From positions 84,657,877 to 84,721,876 of the forward strand of contig CM019063.1 in the NCBI GenBank assembly GCA_009667805.1: 64,000 bases of DNA, read 5' to 3'. Under the pieces are notes generated by a model, which was not told the DNA's origin, ran no database searches, and saw only the letters and a program-made list of their open reading frames with translations. Below, piece by piece: positions 31,561 through 42,485 of the stretch. A program made the translations under genes and the position numbers. This DNA is from Leptobrachium leishanense. Taxonomy: Eukaryota; Chordata; Amphibia; Anura; Megophryidae. The first letter of the stretch is position 1. Every line of letters starts with the position of its first letter.

Positions 31561-32327
31561 CTAATATTATGGACGCAAGGAATGAAGAGCCGGTCACACC
31601 ATGGTTCAGAAGTGACAGGAGCTTCTTTTATTTAGTGCAAATGCTTCGACTCCAGCAGGAACCTTTATCAATCATACAGTGACACACCAACAATGACATA
31701 TTCATACATAAACAAATTAATCACGGTAATTATCATTAAAAACACATGTGTATCTGTGCCAAGTGTGAGCCCAAGTAATAAACACAGCAGACAATATAAA
31801 AATTACAAACAAAATGGTGTTGATAGTAAGCAACGTGCCTGCACCGAAAATCTCATCCTACGTCAAAAGATCATGAGTCTATGAATGTCCAGCAAGTCCA
31901 AAATCCTATAACCCCAACCCTGCAGTACACCCATAAGGCAGTCAGGAGATCTGCAAGACCCCACTTGACCACAGGCGCCAAGGACCACACATCAGACCCA
32001 AGGAAACACAAAAGACAGGACTATAAACTAGACGGCATCAAGCCCCCTCGTGCGCCTGTGCACCAGTCTCAAAAACCCGCAGGATGCCATGCGATTGCGA
32101 GATCATGGATGTCAATGATCTCATGCACGCACATTAAAGACAATGCTGGCTCATACTACATCTGACCAGCCTATTAACAGAGGTACAATATACCACATAC
32201 ACCCCAAAAAGAATACGTTGTGAAACATATAGCTCCAACAGTAAGAGCCATCCACAAAGGGAAACAAAAAAAAGAGAAAAAAAATAATGCAACAAAATGA
32301 AACAGAAAAAATATAAACACCTGCTGT
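31560..32327. repeat. Unclassified interspersed repeat
   Basis: Contains TGCTTCGACTCCAGCAGGAA followed by CCTTTATCAATCATAC, a pattern seen near retroelement ends in vertebrates. No supported coding frame. Confidence 0.3.
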
Positions 32328-32565
32328 GCTCATTATGAGGGGTTCCCACCATCCCTTTGCTGTGCTGAGTTCCGCCTGGATCTGTACTTCGGCTGTGCTC
32401 ATTATGAGGGGTTCCCACCATTCCTGTGCTGTGCTGAGTTCCTCCTGGGTATGTACTTCTGCTGTGCTCATTATGAGGGGTTCCCACCATCCCTGCGCTG
32501 TGCTGAGTTCCTCCTGGGTCTGTACACCCGTTGTGCTCATTATGAGGGGTTCCCACAACGCTCGA
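32328..32565. repeat. 69-bp minisatellite
   Basis: GCTCATTATGAGGGGTTCCC recurs at 32328, 32397, 32466 and 32535, a 69-bp period of about 3.4 units. The period is a multiple of three, which keeps frames open on both strands without implying a gene. Confidence 0.85.
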
Positions 32566-32737
32566 ATGAACAATGTTCAATTCGTACGTTGTAACGAAAT
32601 TCGGATCCGAAATTCGTCAACCGAATTTCGTATTTCGTATACATTTGGAAGCATAGCAATTCGAATTTCGGATGCTCCCGAATTTACGAAATTTGTACAA
32701 ATTTCGATTCGTAACGAAACGAATCGCATATGTCTAG

Positions 32738-32913
32738 TTCTATTCACTAAAGGCGAAACTCAGCAGAATCAGCAGGAGAAGAGAAGTGAAAATTCTAGTT
32801 CAAAATAGCCAAACCAGATAAACTCATTAACTCACTTTCCAAATCTGCTATTTGGTCTAGATTGCTCTCTTCTGACAATTCTCTTCAAGTTTCACCTTCA
32901 GTGAATAGACCTG
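32738..32913. mobile_element. Short CTATTCA-ended MITE
   Basis: Inverted ends CTATTCACTAAAGGCGAAAC and GTTTCACCTTCAGTGAATAG. The interior matches the right half at 1-96. It is preceded at 32570-32735 by a block rich in CGAATTTCG and GTAACGAAA motifs. Confidence 0.6.
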
Positions 32914-32971
32914 GTTGTGTTTCATATCCAAAAAAATGTGCAGGTATCAAAAAGTCACATGACTGAGTTCT

Positions 32972-33646
32972 TGTCATGGGTCACCTGGCGTGAGCCAACG
33001 TGGGCCCCATATTCGAGTTAAATAGCCCTTTTATCGGGATCAGCAACGGAGGGGTACTGGCCTTACGGGTATGAGCCTGGTATGCAGTGATCTGCAGGGA
33101 CTGATTACACACTTGAGGGAACAAGGGTGGAGGTAGGAGCAAGTAATGTTGATATGCAGGGGTTGCACACAGTTGACCAGGGTGGATGACAGGAGAGGAT
33201 ACCAGGAATCTTGAATACATGAGGGCGGGGGGACACAATGAGGCTGAAGGCACCAGGACACTTGGGGGGCACTTTGGAACTTTGAAGATACTGGTAAGTT
33301 TGAAGGTACCGTTGGGAGGAGGACACGTTCAACAGGAGGGATGCTTTTATAGTACAGAGGGGATATCCAGAAAGCCGTGGTCAAATAGGTAAGCCGGGTC
33401 TATACACAGGTATATCAGGAACAGAACAGACGTAGGTCTGAATTCTAGCAGGGATAGAATCTCAATGCTGAGGACCTGACGGAAGGGGGGAGTGGTGTTT
33501 TATTCAGACAGGGAGGTGCGGTATGTGTTTTGTGTTTTAACGTTTTTAGGTACTGATTTGCCAGTGCTGAGTCTCAGCCGCCCTCTTCATGTGCTGCCCA
33601 CTGATAAATGGCAGGTATAAAACAGTCAACGGTGGGAAGCCTGACA
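32972..33646 (-). repeat. LTR of an unclassified LTR retroelement
   Basis: On the - strand it begins TGTCAGGCTTCCC, preceded by the purine run GAGTGGGGGATTA, and ends ACCCATGACA. A TATAAAAG box lies at about 33347-33354. The TG...CA ends, polypurine tract and TATA box fit an LTR. The left neighbour GTTCT (32967-32971) nearly matches GTTTT at 34608-34612, which may mark the far end of the element. Confidence 0.55.
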
Positions 33647-34354
33647 TAATCCCCCACTCAAGGCCGAACTCCGGACGGCCTAAGCCTTGCTTGCGAACCT
33701 GGACATCTTTAGCAGGATAAATGCCCACAAAGGTTCCCTGTATACAATACGGATCTTCAAAAGAAGGTGAGGGGTCAGCAGGATTCATGGACTGTCCAGT
33801 AAACGGTTCTTTAAGAAGGGACCTCTGGGCACTTGAGAGGTCCCTGAAGACTTTAAAGTCTGCTTCCCATACAATTGTCCTATTTGAGCCATAGAGGAAA
33901 CCTGGTGGCAAGGGTTCTATGGTAATCGAGCCTTCAGGAATGGTGGGGGTGGTCCCAATATAGCCGTTTCTCTGGCCCTGTGGTCTGGAGGTGGCTTTCT
34001 TGGGCTGCGGTTTGATGGAGTGGCACAGGTAGGTTGCAGGATCATAGTTGGGTACAGCAATGAGGTGTATCACCTCAGGCTTGGGAACGGCAGTGCCAAT
34101 GTACCCGGTTCTTTTATCTTGCTCGTATGCCAGCAAAACTCATCTAAAGATGGTAAGTTGACCAGTTCTTCATTGTCTGAATCCCACTCTGAGTCATACT
34201 CCTCGATAGAAGAACTCACTGCGCAGTAGGTAATCTTCCAATGGATCTTGGTGAGGAACTGCAGCTTGGCGAGACACACTTCGCTTGTCAACAGCGGGGC
34301 TGGACAAAGCGTTATTGATGGTCGTGCCAGTAGTATTTTTAGTACTCCATGCAC
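33546..34354 (-). pseudogene. Unrecognised frame, probably internal part of the LTR element
   Basis: Two overlapping frames run on the - strand: one from 34354 with EEYDSEWDSDNEELVNLPSL, and one from 34136 with two RTGYIGT/RNGYIGT repeats. The second runs through the polypurine tract into the LTR and stops at 33546. They look like one coding region broken by a frameshift near 34100-34140. No domain was recognised. Position next to an LTR suggests a gag or other internal remnant. A host exon cannot be excluded. Confidence 0.35.
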
Positions 34355-34789
34355 ATTTTATGTGCTGGGTTACTATATGTATGTTGCCATTATCTAGAAG
34401 GGTGAGGCCCTTGGGATTGTGTGGTTAGTGCACCAGCTAGTGGTCCCACCTTGGGACTACAAGTGTTGCTTTTTTTCTGACATGTGGTTCAAGACCAGGC
34501 AGACTACGGGAAATCCTGGAGCGGAGGAAGAAAAATGACTGGCCCAGACAGGGTTAAGAGCCGGCCCGGATCGGCTTACAACAGGGATCAGGGCTGGAAA
34601 TGTGACAGTTTTAATTGTCGATTTATGTTTAATAAATCTCACGCTCATTTTTTATGTAGTTTCTGCTACATATAAAAGGCCAAAAGGGCATTTCAAAATG
34701 TGCAGACCACAAATGAAGAATTACATGTAACATATTGATGAATTCTATAACTTTTACCAGGATGAGGATGAAAAAATGTAGCAGCTGTA

Positions 34790-34948
34790 ATCCCTTCGCT
34801 GCCGAGCCATTTTACCCTGTGCTGATCTAATTTTGACCATTTTCTGCTTATCATGTTTAATTGTATTTTGAAGTCATGTTTTATTATAGGACCCAGACAA
34901 ATTACATATCTTCTATTTCAGTGGAGAGTCAAAATATATAATTATTAT
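34790..34948 (-). repeat. TTAACCC-family fragment
   Basis: Reverse-oriented right end: CCCTTCGCTGCCGAGCCATTTTACC, then ATCATGTTTAATTG, AAGTCATGTTTTATTATAGGACCCAGACAAAT. It is cut by the CAGGG MITE at 34949. Confidence 0.6.
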
Positions 34949-35838
34949 CAGGGTTATTCAAAGAGAGTTGGAAAGTCACCGCACGTTCGGTGACTTTTCG
35001 TTCTCTTCAATTCGGGGCGATTCGGCGATCCCATTTCGGCGACCCTGTGGTGTATTCAGCAAGCACCACAGGGCCGTCGTAATGCAGGGAAAAGCCGCCG
35101 CAAACCTGCCAAACACTCACCGCAAAACCCGGCGAATGCACACCGAAAACCCACAAAAACATCTGTATTAACCCCGCCGAACACGCCAGAGAAACCCGAG
35201 CAGCCGCAGATCACAGCGCAGAGCAGCCGCCAGAAAAACCCGCAGACGAATGGAGTTCAAAAAAAATAACAGTACGCTTAAATGTTTGAAAAGTGAAACG
35301 CTGTTTGCAAAGAAACTACAGAACGAAAATGTCTGAAATTTACAAATAAGATCCAATGAATGATAATAAAAAGGGCTGTTACAGAAAAAAGAAAAAACAA
35401 TTTTAAAAAAACGGAAAAAACATTTTGCAAAAAATCCTGAATATGCCTAAAAGATCCTAAAAAATCTAAAAATAAAGAAACTTTTTACTGCAGAATATCA
35501 TAATAAACGGTTTATTAGATATTGTGTTAAAACGGGAATATTTTTAACATTGAAGCCTATGGGATTCACCTGAATAAACCTGTCGAATGGAACCACCAAA
35601 GAGCAGGGCAATTCGGCAACTTTTCACTGCTGGTTTGTGTTCTCTGAGTACACGAAGCATTGCTTCTCTATGGGGATTCACTGCCCTCGAACAGGCACCG
35701 TATGTGCAGGCAATTCACCAACATTTGGCGAACTGCCTGCTCTCTGAATAACTGAATGGCCAGGAAAGGTAACCGTACGCTGAATTTCTGCGTTCGGTTA
35801 CCTTTCGGCCCCAATTCGGAGCTCTTTGAATAACCCTG
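34949..35838. mobile_element. CAGGG-type MITE
   Basis: Ends CAGGGTTATTCAAAGAGAG and CTCTTTGAATAACCCTG. The flanks (TAT / CTA) do not match, and the right flank GCTAGCTGCCACCAATGG is nearly the same as the sequence after 29396, so this locus shares a junction with the intron 3 copy. Confidence 0.8.
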
Positions 35839-37425
35839 CTAGCTGCCACCAATGGTGGAGAAAGGGGGTTCCAATGTGTATCCCCCGTCACACTGCTAGA
35901 ATAAAAAAGATTTTAAAAATTTCAATTTCCATTCAGATTTCAATTATTTAGAGCGTGTAAAATTATTTTTCCATCCAAACCTTTGTGGTTATATATCATA
36001 TGGGTTACACTTGTTAAAAAATAATTAGAACCTGTTACTGCATTTTCGAAGAAAATACATAATTTTAACCAAAACCTGAAATAATTTTTTTCACTTGTAT
36101 TTTTCCGCATTGTGTTTTATAAATAATATGACTGTATAATACACTGAACTTGCTCCTAGCATGGGAAATGAGAAGGTGAGTAATGGCGGTGGTATTGTTC
36201 ATTTTTTCATGACAAATGGACAATGACTTTGCTTTGGAACTAATTTTATTTTTTTCTATTTTTGGTTGGATTTTTTTGTTTTCTCCTTGCTGTGGTACAG
36301 TGGCATCTTATGTATTAGATGAATCAAAAAATAATAACGCTTTACGCCATTACCTCCACATTCGGTCCTGACATGGGAAATGAGAGGTGAGTTAGTGCAG
36401 TGGCATCCTTTGATTTATAAGTAAAAGCACATAATGCCTGTCTGAGTGGGACCACAAACCTCTTCAGATCATGCACCCAGATTTTATAAATTTTACAGAC
36501 AACGTGGATGTGCATTGGCAGGGCCACCGGCCGGCTCTTAGCGGGTTGGGTGCAACAGGTGTGTGACTGCAGCGGCCCGGCCATCAGGTGTTTACCTGGA
36601 CTGCAGTTTAGTAGACGGAGCCTGGTAGCAGCTCGGCCCGAGCGCTGGGAGAGATAGGACTTTCACATCTTCCCAGTGGCTGCACTCAGGGTCGTCCGTT
36701 GTTACGTGTGCTGATTTGCTGCCCAGAGCCCGGAATCGGTCATCGTGCACTAAAAAAAAAAAAAAGGAGTCATTTCTACATCTCAGCCGCGAGGAGCTGC
36801 CTTCTGTCAGACACAGCTCAGTGACTACAACGTATGAGCTCTGTCCACGCACATGTCCTGACCAGAGCAGGCTGCCGAGGAAGGGAATTATTTCCTTATC
36901 CCCCATTTTTTCTATTTACCACATCTCCCCAATTTTTATGATTTCCACACACACACACTCCTAATTCTATTATTTCCACACACACACTCCTAATTAATGC
37001 TATTATTTCCACCTCACCTCATTTTATTATTTTTTTCCACATGGTGGCCTGTGTGGGCAAATTCAGAAATAACCACTCAAGCGGCCTCCTGCATCTGTGC
37101 ATGAACATGCCTCTCGTGCTCTCGGCCGCACTCCCACAAGATCATGTAAAGATCTCAAGGGACTCGGGAGCATGGCCGAGAGTGCGCGAGGCACTTTCCA
37201 GCACAGATGCAGGCAGCCGCTGGTGGGTGCGCGGCCCATGCAAATATGGGGTAAATCAACAAAACTGTTTATTTTTGAATTAGAGTAGCCGGCCCCAGCC
37301 CACAGACAGCCCAGACCAGACCCAGGCTGGGACAAAAAAATAAGCCCGGACCTTCTGGACTGAGCAACCCACTTTTATTTTCTGGTACTTTCATTGAGAT
37401 ATTGGGAAGATTATCTCTAGGGACT
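35839..37425. other. Mixed repeat debris, no gene recognised
   Basis: Starts with a TTAACCC-family fragment, then unclassified sequence. A block at 36350-37350 is GC-richer and ends with CAGGCTGGGACAAAAAAATAAG near 37323, similar to ends of the hAT-like element at 56908-58677. Frames here are short and lack recognisable domains. Confidence 0.35.
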
Positions 37426-37427
37426 TA

Positions 37428-38488
37428 CTGTATTTTTCGCTCCATAAGACGCACTTTTCTCCCCCCAAAAAGTGGGGGGAAAAGTGGGTGCGTCTTATGG
37501 AGCGAATACTGCGCCGGTGCAGTGTTCGCTCCCTGCGAGCGTCCGAAGCTATGGAGCTTCGGCGCTCGCCTGGGGGAGCCACGTCACCAGCCGAGTTCTC
37601 GCGAGATCGCGGCTGGTCACGTGGCTCCCCCAGGCGAGTGCCCAAGCTCCATGCTGCCGGACGCACGCTCAGAGGGAGCCGAACACGCGGCGGCGGCAGG
37701 AGGTGAGCTGGGGACATTATCCATGAGCTGCTGGGGTATATCCATGAGCTGGGACATATCCATGAGCTGGGACATATCCATAAGCTGGGGCATATCCATG
37801 AGCTGCTGGGGCATATCCATGAGCTGCTGGGGCATATCCATGAGCTGGGGCATATCCATGAGCTGGGGCATATCCATGTGTGAGCTGGGGCATAATCCAT
37901 GAGCTGGGGCATTATCCATGAGCTGGGGGCATTATCCATGAGCTGGGGCATATCCATAAGCTGGGGCATATCCATGAGCTGCTGGGGCATATCCATGAGC
38001 TGTTGGGGCATATCCATGAGCTGCTGGGGCATATCCATGAGCTGAGGCATATACATGTGTGAGCTGGGGCATATCCATGTGCTGGGGCATTATCCATGAG
38101 CTGGGGCATATCCATGAGCTGGGGCATATCCATGTGCTGGGGCATTATCCATGAGCTGGGGCATTATCCATGAGCTGGGGCATATCCATGAGCTGGGGGT
38201 ATATCCATGTGAGGAGCTGGGGCAAAATCCATGAGAGGAGCTGGGGCAGTATATCCATGAGAGCAGCTGGGGCAGTATATCCATGAGAGCAGCTGGGGCA
38301 GTATATCCATGAGAGGAGCTGGGGCAGTATATCCATGAGAGGAGCTGGGGCAGTATATCCATGAGAGGAGCTGGGGCATTATCCATTATTACACTATTTG
38401 ATTCAGAATATTTTTTTCCTGTTTTCCTCTCTTCTAAAAACTAGGTGTGTCTTATGGTCAGGTGCGTCTTATGGAGCGAAAAATACGG
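37428..38488. mobile_element. TA-flanked MITE carrying an 18-bp satellite
   Basis: Inverted ends CTGTATTTTTCGCTCCATAA and TTATGGAGCGAAAAATACGG, flanked by TA (37426-37427, 38489-38490). Near the left end is a hairpin (arms around ATAAGACGCAC and GTGCGTCTTAT, 37445-37500). The centre is a satellite array. Confidence 0.85.
37720..38385. repeat. 18-bp satellite array
   Basis: About 35 units based on GGGGCATATCCATGAGCT, with variants adding CTGCTG or GAGAGGAG. Read on the - strand it gives MDMPQL repeats. The open frame follows from the period of 18 and is not a supported gene. Confidence 0.9.
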
Positions 38489-38489
38489 T

Positions 38490-39112
38490 ATATAGCGACC
38501 TTTAGTAATTTTGTAAGCGCACTACATTTCTCTTTTCACTATTGGCAAGGAAGGACACTTAACACATGCTAAAGGAGTTTATTATAAGGATTTAAAGTTC
38601 ATATTCTTTTCCACTGGAAGAAACTACATAAAGTCCCAGCCACTAGGTGGCAGTAATACCACAATGTATATACTGTGACATGTTTGTATCAAATGAATGT
38701 TGTAAAAGGTTTTAATACTGTCATTGTCAATTACTGTAATTATCTGTAATTCTTGCGCCATAAGGGAGTATTTCTCTCTTTCACTTTGTACTATTTTGGG
38801 AATCCTAGAGGGTGTAGATTCCCCAAACTCCCATAAATCTGGTCGCATTTACATTCCGGATATTCAGCATATACACTTCCAGACAGGTGTATTTTAGACA
38901 TCTCTCCCCTGATAGAAATATTAAAAAGGATAGCACAACCAAATGAGGAAATAAAATAGATACTTTGTTGTAACAGATCTCCGTACCCTGACTGGGTCAC
39001 ATCTGTTAATGCTGCTCCTTTGCCAGATAGCATCTCTGGACAACAAGACACATTGTGCAACATTGCAGCAAAGCAGAACAATAGCAGATACAATAGTCTG
39101 TAACTGATGTAA
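38490..39112. other. No recognised gene
   Basis: Includes CCACTAGGTGGCAGTA at 38639, a short motif common in vertebrate repeats. No domain or paired splice sites were recognised. Confidence 0.3.
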
Positions 39113-39917
39113 ACATATTCTAGATAGGGGGAGTTGGAAGGGGCTACAGTCACCCACACCATAATCATTTAGCCATAGTAACAGTTAAGCATAGACGTTA
39201 CCAGTATTAATAAAGGTATTCATACAGAACTCCGACAGATACAAACACCCTTCACCTGGAGGTACAGGGTGACTTAAACATAGGAGAGGGCAGGGAACGA
39301 ATATAGCATATCAGGCCTGCACCTCCCAAATGCATCTTTAGGTCCATGTACCCCAAAATGAAAGTGACTCTCATCACATTTTTTAATTATCAACACCGGA
39401 TATCTGAAAATGTATTCCTGGGTTGCCTACTACATACAGGGATACCTACAAAGATAGTAAATGAAAATATCTGCACATGCTCCAGTATGCAACCTAATAC
39501 ACAAGACAGTATAGTAATGCCTCAAGCATAATAAGTATACCCGTATTGTGGCGTGTGTCACTTTGAACTTGGAGTACATGGGCCCAGAAATGTATTTGGG
39601 AGGTGGAGGCCTCATGGTTCTATGTTATTTCTCTGCCATCTCTTATGTCAAAGTCACCCTGTGCCTGTAGGGTGTTTGTGTAATCTTTGTTATGTGTATC
39701 TGTTGCTATTTGCGGATGGGATTATTGGGTGGATTATGTTAGCCTTTACCAGCATCCCCTCTCAGAAATGTGTAATTATCTGTTGAATTTTTGAGTGGTC
39801 TTTGTTGATCTGCCTTGGTGAGCAAACACTGCCACATTATCTGATTACTGTTACTATGGTTTATATAATTACTCTGTGGTCGCTGTAGCCAAACTCAACT
39901 CCCCCTATCTAGAATGT
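39113..39917. repeat. Long imperfect inverted repeat
   Basis: Left arm 39113-39385 and right arm 39545-39917 pair in order: TTCTAGATAGGGGGAGTT, CCATAGTAACAGT, ACAGATAC, AAACACCCT, CAGGGTGACTT and CCTCCCAAATGCAT-like segments appear reverse-complemented on the right. The spacer is about 160 bp. A transcript would fold into a stem of some 270 bp. Confidence 0.75.
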
Positions 39918-40075
39918 GCTTACTTTTCTGACAGATTTTGGCTGTGATTACTTGATACGCTATTGTTTCATGTCTGGACTTGTCTGATTCACTTGAGGCT
40001 GGGACGGGGGGGGCGCGAGGGTGTAATTTTCTATTGCTCTTTAGGTTCCACCTGAGGTTTTACATATTCATCTCT

Positions 40076-41512
40076 TTAACCCCTTCCCGACCGCTGACAT
40101 ACCATATACGTCTGATCGGGAAGTCTCTCTTAGACCCGCAGACATTCATGGTACGTCAGGGGTCTCCTAACCAACCTCCTGCCCGATACTTACCTCCCTC
40201 GCCAGCTCTTGTGGCGGACTGGCAGGCTGGAAGCCTTTTTAGGGGTGGCTGGCGGGCGCCATGACATCATCACGCTGGGTCTAAAAATCAGGAAGGGGAG
40301 GATGGGCTCCTCTGGAGCCCTCTATCTCCCCAACGGTGTAAGATAGCAAAAAACAAATTGCACTGCGGGAAAGGGGAGAGTCTCCCCTTTTCAGCGGTGT
40401 GCAGCATTAACTATTTGGCTGCCTGCTTGTGATTCGGCACCGAATCGTGATTTAAACCTGGAGGTGGCTGAGATCTTGGATGTCGGCCAGGCCTCCGGGT
40501 CACCCCCCACCCACTGACATCCTCACCATATGTGTGAGGAAGTCAGTGGGCCAGTTAACCCCTTAGCTGCCAAGTGGAAAAAGGGGATCCTTTAAAAAGA
40601 AATGTTTCTTTTTTAAAAATTGTCTGAGGGGGTTTACTAAAATAGGACCTAGGCTGGCATTTAAAAATGATGAGCATAAAATGGTGAAACTGAGCTAAGC
40701 GCACAGAACTGAACTGGCTCAGCAGTGAAGGGGTTAAAAAGCAAAACCATGTAAGGCTAGGGTCAGACGAAAGCATTTTTCCCCACGAACGTGAAAAAGT
40801 GCGTCCGAACGCATTGACGTATTTTTTCACGGAATGCGCATAAACGGTCAGACGACGCGCATTTTCGGGCGTGATTTTGTACGGATCGTCAATAAAACTC
40901 TTTTTGCATCTGGACGTTATGTAGGCTGGACATTAGCAGCGTCTGACATCTCCTAATCACGCAAACACACCACTATGCCGCAGCTGCGCACTCAGTACGT
41001 CAGTACTAGCGGTTCAGCGTTCTCAGAAAAATGCGTTCAAATTCCACTTGCGTTGCACGGCCGGACTTTTGTGCGGCCGTACATCTTATATTGGCCGTCA
41101 TTGCCCGTCATCTGCTGCTAGTGCGGCCGTAATTATGTGCGCCAGAACGCACGTTAAAAGGGCGCTGGTCTGACCCCAGCCTAAAAGTTGGGTTTTTCTA
41201 TTTTCGGGACAAAATTTTGAAACTATTTAGCTTGGGTCTTTTTTGGCGGTTGTAGATTTTGGGGATTCAATTTCAAAAAAGTGTGTTTTTCCCATTTTTT
41301 CATCATATTTCATTTTTATAGTAAATTATACGGTATTATGGAAATAATGGTATCTTTAGAAAGTCCATTTAATGGCGGGAAAAACAGTGTATAATATGCG
41401 TGGGTTGCATAAACGGTGTTTGACCTAAACACAAACAGCGCAGAAACGTAAAAACAGCAGCGGGCACTAAAGGACGGACTTTTGTAAAACCGCCCAGCCA
41501 CTAAGGGGTTAT
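40076..41512 (-). mobile_element. TTAACCCC-ended element containing a Harbinger MITE
   Basis: Left end TTAACCCCTTCCCGACCGCT, right end CCAGCCACTAAGGGGTTA. Its content is the inverse of 42486-43726 (shared blocks: ACGTCAGGGGTC, CACTGACATCCTCAC, AAAACCGCCCAG). The right-hand TTAA was the target of a second Harbinger MITE. Confidence 0.65.
40755..41181. mobile_element. 427-bp Harbinger MITE
   Basis: Ends GGCTAGGGTCAGACGA and TCTGACCCCAGCC, flanked by TAA (40752-40754, 41182-41184). The ends and the interior (GCAGCGTCTGACATCTCC, CACGCAAACACACC...CGCA) match the terminal regions of the autonomous Harbinger at 45578-48718. Confidence 0.88.
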
Positions 41513-41929
41513 GGCTAGGGTCAGACGAACGCATTTCTCACGTCTACCGTCAAAAAGTGCGTTGATGCAGACAAACGCATTTTTTCACGGAAGACGCGAT
41601 AGCGGTCATACGATGCGCAATTTCGGCCGTATTTTTTGACGGAGCTATAAAAAACAAATGGACGGGATGTTGGCCGGACATGTGCAGCGTCTGACGTCTC
41701 CGAATCCCGCACACACGCCGCTATGCCAACGCAGCGCACTCTGGACGTCAGTACTAGCGGTTCCACGTTCTCGAAAAAATGCGTTTGTTTGCCGCTTGCG
41801 TTGCGCGGCCGAACTTTCATGCGGCCGTACTTCGTATATTAGCCGTCATTGAACGTCATTTGCTGCTACTACGGCCATAATAAAGTGCGGCTCAACGCAC
41901 GTTCGCACTGCGTTCGTCTGACCCCAGCC
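41513..41929. mobile_element. 417-bp Harbinger MITE
   Basis: Ends GGCTAGGGTCAGACGAACG and CGTTCGTCTGACCCCAGCC, flanked by TAT / TAA. It is a sibling of 40755-41181, and its insertion point is the terminal TTAA of the element at 40076. Confidence 0.85.
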
Positions 41930-41932
41930 TAA

Positions 41933-42485
41933 ATGTGTTCAGTTGTTGTAGCTGTTCAAAATTCCCAGATCTAAAGCACGTCGAATTTTTGGGGGATGCT
42001 AGCAAGGCTCTTTACGTGTACCCGTCCTTAAGCTTTGTCTAACAAGCCAAAGAGAACAAATAAGCATAAAAAAACAGCAGCATACAGAAAAATAGCAACA
42101 GCAGCAAATAAGAGTGACAAACCTCCTGGGTGAGAGCAAGGAACCACAATATCCCATTTTCCCCTCCATCCACTGCTCTGTATCAATGCCGGTAGCATTA
42201 TTTCACCTTCAAACATTTATGATGGATCTTTGTCACATACAGCACCTGTAGCCGTAGCTCCCTCCATCTTTTGTGCCATCACCATCCTTGGCACCTTTGC
42301 CCACATTATATATGGCCTCAGCGCCCATTGGAGAAGTGTGGATGCTAGCCTCCTGCCAAGGGACCGAGGACCAATGTGGCAAAGCCAAATCTAACAGACT
42401 GTGGGCATAAGTGGGCATGTAAGGGTTAATGTTGCTAAATGTAAAGGAAGGGAGTATATTCACAAGGTAGAGGAAGGGAGTATAT
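41933..42485. other. No recognised gene or repeat
   Basis: Mixed sequence without domain, terminal repeat or splice-bounded exon. Confidence 0.3.

Noticed and set aside
32134..32808. Overlapping 140-160-residue frames on both strands
   Set aside because: They follow the 69-bp minisatellite; several frames are open at once, which a real gene would not show.
37391..38056. 221-residue frame with MDMPQL repeats
   Set aside because: It arises from an 18-bp satellite whose period is a multiple of three; neighbouring frames are open as well.
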